DNA of 64,000 nucleotides from Dongia rigui. GTDB taxonomy: Bacteria; Pseudomonadota; Alphaproteobacteria; Dongiales; Dongiaceae. This document shows, in pieces, positions 62,327 to 64,000 of the stretch (within the stretch, counting starts at the first letter, position 1; each line of letters starts with the position of its first letter). The stretch lies in the NCBI RefSeq assembly GCF_034044635.1, contig NZ_JAXCLX010000003.1, forward strand, positions 62,001 to 126,000. The letters run 5' to 3'. The notes beneath the pieces were generated by a model. It did not search any database. It was not told the origin of the DNA and worked only from the letters and a program-made list of their open reading frames with translations. The position numbers were made by a program, and so were the translations under genes.

Positions 62327-63115
62327 ATGGCCATCCGCTCAGCCCTCATCAATGTCATGTGCAAGGCGGCCGACAAGGCCGCCCGTTCGCTGCGTCGCGA
62401 TTTCGGCGAGGTCGAACAGCTGCAGGTATCGCAGAAGGGCCCGGCGGATTTCGTCAGCACTGCCGATCACAAGGCGGAAAAGCTGATCAAGGAAGAACTG
62501 AAGAAGGGGCGTCCCAATTTCGGCTTCCTCATGGAGGAAAGCGGCGTGGAGGCCGGAACTGACCCGGATACACGCTGGATCGTCGACCCGCTCGACGGCA
62601 CCTCGAACTTCCTGCACGGCATTCCGCATTTCTGCATCTCGATCGCGCTTGAGGTGAAGGGCGAGATCACGGCCGGCGTCATCTTCGACCCGATCAAGGA
62701 CGAACTCTTTTACGCCGAAAAAGGCGCTGGCGCTTTCCTCAACGACCGCCGCATCCGCGTCTCGGGCCGCAAGAATCTCAACGAAAGTCTTCTCTCGACC
62801 GGCATCCCCTTCCGCGGCCATGGCCATATCGACCGCTTCCAGCGCCAGATCGAAAAGGCGATGCGCGAGACGGCTGGTATCCGCCGCTTCGGTGCCGCCG
62901 CCCTCGACCTCGCTTATGTCGCCTGCGGCCGCTATGAAGGCTTCTGGGAGGAATTCCTCTCCCCCTGGGATATCGCGGCCGGCCTGCTGCTGGTCAAGGA
63001 AGCTGGCGGCTATGTCAGCGACCTCAAGGGCAAGCCGGTGGACCTCGCTTTGGGCGAGATCCTTGCCACCAACAACACGCTCCACGCCCCGATTCAGAAC
63101 CTCGTCGGCCACTGA
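62327..63115 (+). CDS. suhB: Inositol monophosphatase family protein (SuhB-like)
   Basis: The 262-residue protein has the Mg-binding motif WIVDPLDGTSNFLHGIPHF, the upstream EES in FLMEESGVEAG and the late WDIAAGLLLVKEAGG. That set fits inositol-1-monophosphatase and related phosphatases, including SuhB. It lies 8 bases after efp and ends with a terminator-like hairpin. Confidence 0.9.
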   Translation: MAIRSALINVMCKAADKAARSLRRDFGEVEQLQVSQKGPADFVSTADHKAEKLIKEELKKGRPNFGFLMEESGVEAGTDPDTRWIVDPLDGTSNFLHGIPHFCISIALEVKGEITAGVIFDPIKDELFYAEKGAGAFLNDRRIRVSGRKNLNESLLSTGIPFRGHGHIDRFQRQIEKAMRETAGIRRFGAAALDLAYVACGRYEGFWEEFLSPWDIAAGLLLVKEAGGYVSDLKGKPVDLALGEILATNNTLHAPIQNLVGH

Positions 63116-63137
63116 AGTCGGGCCCGCCGGCCCGACT
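63116..63137 (+). terminator. Terminator-like hairpin after the inositol-monophosphatase-family gene
   Basis: AGTCGGGCC (63116-63124), a 4-base loop and GGCCCGACT (63129-63137) form a perfect 9-bp stem starting right after the stop codon. The nearest T run (GTGTTTT) is about 20 bases further on, so it may work imperfectly as an intrinsic terminator. Confidence 0.5.
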
Positions 63138-63198
63138 GCAGCCGGGTCCAGGCGTGTTTTGCCCGCTAAATACTTATCCCGCTTGTGCAAAGTGCCGG

Positions 63199-63227
63199 TT
63201 GTAGGGACAAAATCGGATCGGTTATAG
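63199..63227 (+). promoter_or_regulatory. Candidate promoter of the last gene
   Basis: TTGTAG (63199-63204), a 17-base spacer and TTATAG (63222-63227) resemble a sigma-70-type promoter about 43 bases before the ATG of the partial secreted-protein gene. Neither hexamer is consensus. Confidence 0.4.
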
Positions 63228-63269
63228 TCCTCGCCAAATTGCATCCTTTTTTGAGAGCGGCAGGCGGAA

Positions 63270-64000
63270 ATGAGCAAGCGGGCTAAAGCGTCGAACTGCG
63301 GCACGGGTCTTCCCGGGAAGTTTGTTTCCAATACCCTCCTCACCAGGCTTGTTCTGGCCGGCATGGCTGCCGCCGGGTGCCTGTACCTCAGCCCCGCCGC
63401 TCATGCGCAGCAAGCCTATTACCTGCCGCAGGCGGCTTCCGCCCCGGTCAGCGTTAATTATGGCGCCCTCACCCCTTACGGTGCCCCCGCCAGTCCGGCG
63501 GTGCCGGGTGGCTTCCAGCCCTACGGCTACGCCGCCCCCAGCGCGCGCGTTACCGCCGCGCCGAAATCAGTCTTTACGCCCTATGGCCAGCCCGCTTACG
63601 GCCAAGCAGCACCGGTTTATGGTACGCAGCCGGTCTACGGCTATGCCTCGGTGCCGACAGTCACGCCCTTCGTGGCCCCCTACGCCAATCCGGCCTTTGC
63701 GCCGGGCCTTCGCGCCGGCCTGCCGATCAGCACTCCGGCGTCAAATGGTCTGCCGCAGAGCTATCTGAATGTGCCGGGCGCCCAGAAGATGACGGACGCC
63801 CAACCGACCAAGAAGAAGCGCAAGAAGAAGGCGTCGGCGGTACCGACAGCGACACCGACGGCGACCGAGCAGGGAGCAGCAGCCCAGGTTGCGGCGGCCG
63901 AGGCCGTGTTGGAATCGACCCCAGCAACGGCGCCGGCGACTCCGGCACCGTCAGCCACCTCCGATGCCGCTCCGGCGCCTGAGTCGACGCCTGAGCCGAC
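63270..64000 (+). CDS. Secreted Tyr/Pro/Gly-rich protein (3' end outside window)
   Basis: The frame is open from the ATG at 63270 to the end of the window (243 residues). It has an extended signal peptide (LVLAGMAAAGCLYLSPAAHAQQA), then Tyr/Pro/Gly-rich segments such as LTPYGAPA, QPYGYAAP, TPYGQPAYGQAAPVYG and PVYGYASVP. A basic run KKKRKKK near residue 188 is followed by an Ala/Pro/Thr-rich linker. It is probably an exported cell-surface or cell-wall-associated protein with a further domain downstream. I do not recognise the family. Confidence 0.65.
   Translation, partial: MSKRAKASNCGTGLPGKFVSNTLLTRLVLAGMAAAGCLYLSPAAHAQQAYYLPQAASAPVSVNYGALTPYGAPASPAVPGGFQPYGYAAPSARVTAAPKSVFTPYGQPAYGQAAPVYGTQPVYGYASVPTVTPFVAPYANPAFAPGLRAGLPISTPASNGLPQSYLNVPGAQKMTDAQPTKKKRKKKASAVPTATPTATEQGAAAQVAAAEAVLESTPATAPATPAPSATSDAAPAPESTPEP

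Noticed and set aside
62339-63364. 341-residue open frame opposite the inositol-monophosphatase gene
   Set aside because: Antisense shadow; it also crosses the terminator hairpin and the next gene's promoter.
1-64000. Mobile elements, prophage genes, CRISPR arrays, toxin-antitoxin or defence systems
   Set aside because: No transposase, integrase, phage structural, Cas or toxin-antitoxin proteins were recognised, and the repeats found are short tandem or palindromic elements rather than spacer arrays.

Overview
The window is a contiguous stretch of high-GC bacterial chromosome with no transposon, prophage, plasmid or CRISPR features. Gene content points to an alphaproteobacterium, most likely of the Rhodospirillales type. 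The pointers are a one-piece Entner-Doudoroff operon (zwf-pgl-edd-glk-eda), families typical of that class (DUF1178, DUF4170, DUF3108), a PutA without an N-terminal DNA-binding domain, a recA promoter carrying a GTTC-N7-GTTC-like SOS box, and candidate EcfG-type stress promoters. Species is not inferred. About 62 protein genes and one tRNA (Val, CAC) are packed tightly, many with ATGA/GTGA stop-start overlaps.

Layout. 1-2161: end of a PotBCA-like polyamine/spermidine-type ABC transporter. 2217-8094: PHB depolymerase, the cysteine-cluster protein YcgN, DUF1178, a methyltransferase, a SemiSWEET sugar transporter, an internally duplicated DUF4170 protein, a second cysteine-rich protein, DinB and an ornithine-cyclodeaminase-family enzyme. 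8275-12212: a dipeptide/oligopeptide-type ABC transporter (two permeases and a fused double ATPase, with no binding protein here). 12317-16533: putA and a haloacetate-dehalogenase-like hydrolase. 16542-20272: two tandem paralogous lipoproteins, a periplasmic creatininase-family protein coupled to a membrane fatty-acid-hydroxylase/sterol-desaturase protein, and an unrecognised coiled-coil protein. 20382-24895: gatCAB and an Lrp/AsnC regulator with a LysE exporter. 25063-33865: a secreted protein, a five-PAS histidine kinase, glmS, glmU, gph and DUF3108.

34074-37934: tRNA-Val, a GFA-domain protein, AsmA, and a stress group (CsbD, Dps, DUF883-like). 38086-44976: a CUT1-type sugar ABC ATPase followed by the Entner-Doudoroff operon, which takes glucose to pyruvate and glyceraldehyde-3-phosphate. 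45066-49476: a PLP aminotransferase, FtsK and a LolA-like protein on the minus strand. 49792-53858: a KDG-kinase-like PfkB kinase behind a palindromic operator, an acyltransferase, and a two-gene FAD-oxidoreductase/hydroxyacyl-CoA-dehydrogenase operon. 53933-59631: a dCache chemoreceptor, a secreted orphan, mobA and recA. 60019-64000: lemA with an M48 protease, efp, an inositol-monophosphatase-family gene and the start of a Tyr/Pro/Gly-repeat secreted protein that runs off the window.

Most of the window is housekeeping and central metabolism. I do not see a convincing multi-gene system of a new kind. The observations most worth following are small: 14-17 bp tandem duplications at four places (two across stop codons), a GAAA-tetraloop palindromic element between convergent genes, a tandem lipoprotein paralogue pair, an internally duplicated DUF4170 protein, a creatininase-family protein that seems to lack standard metal ligands, a terminator-like hairpin inside the start of ycgN, a hairpin that can hide the chemoreceptor ribosome-binding site, and a sharp operator palindrome upstream of the KDG-kinase gene.
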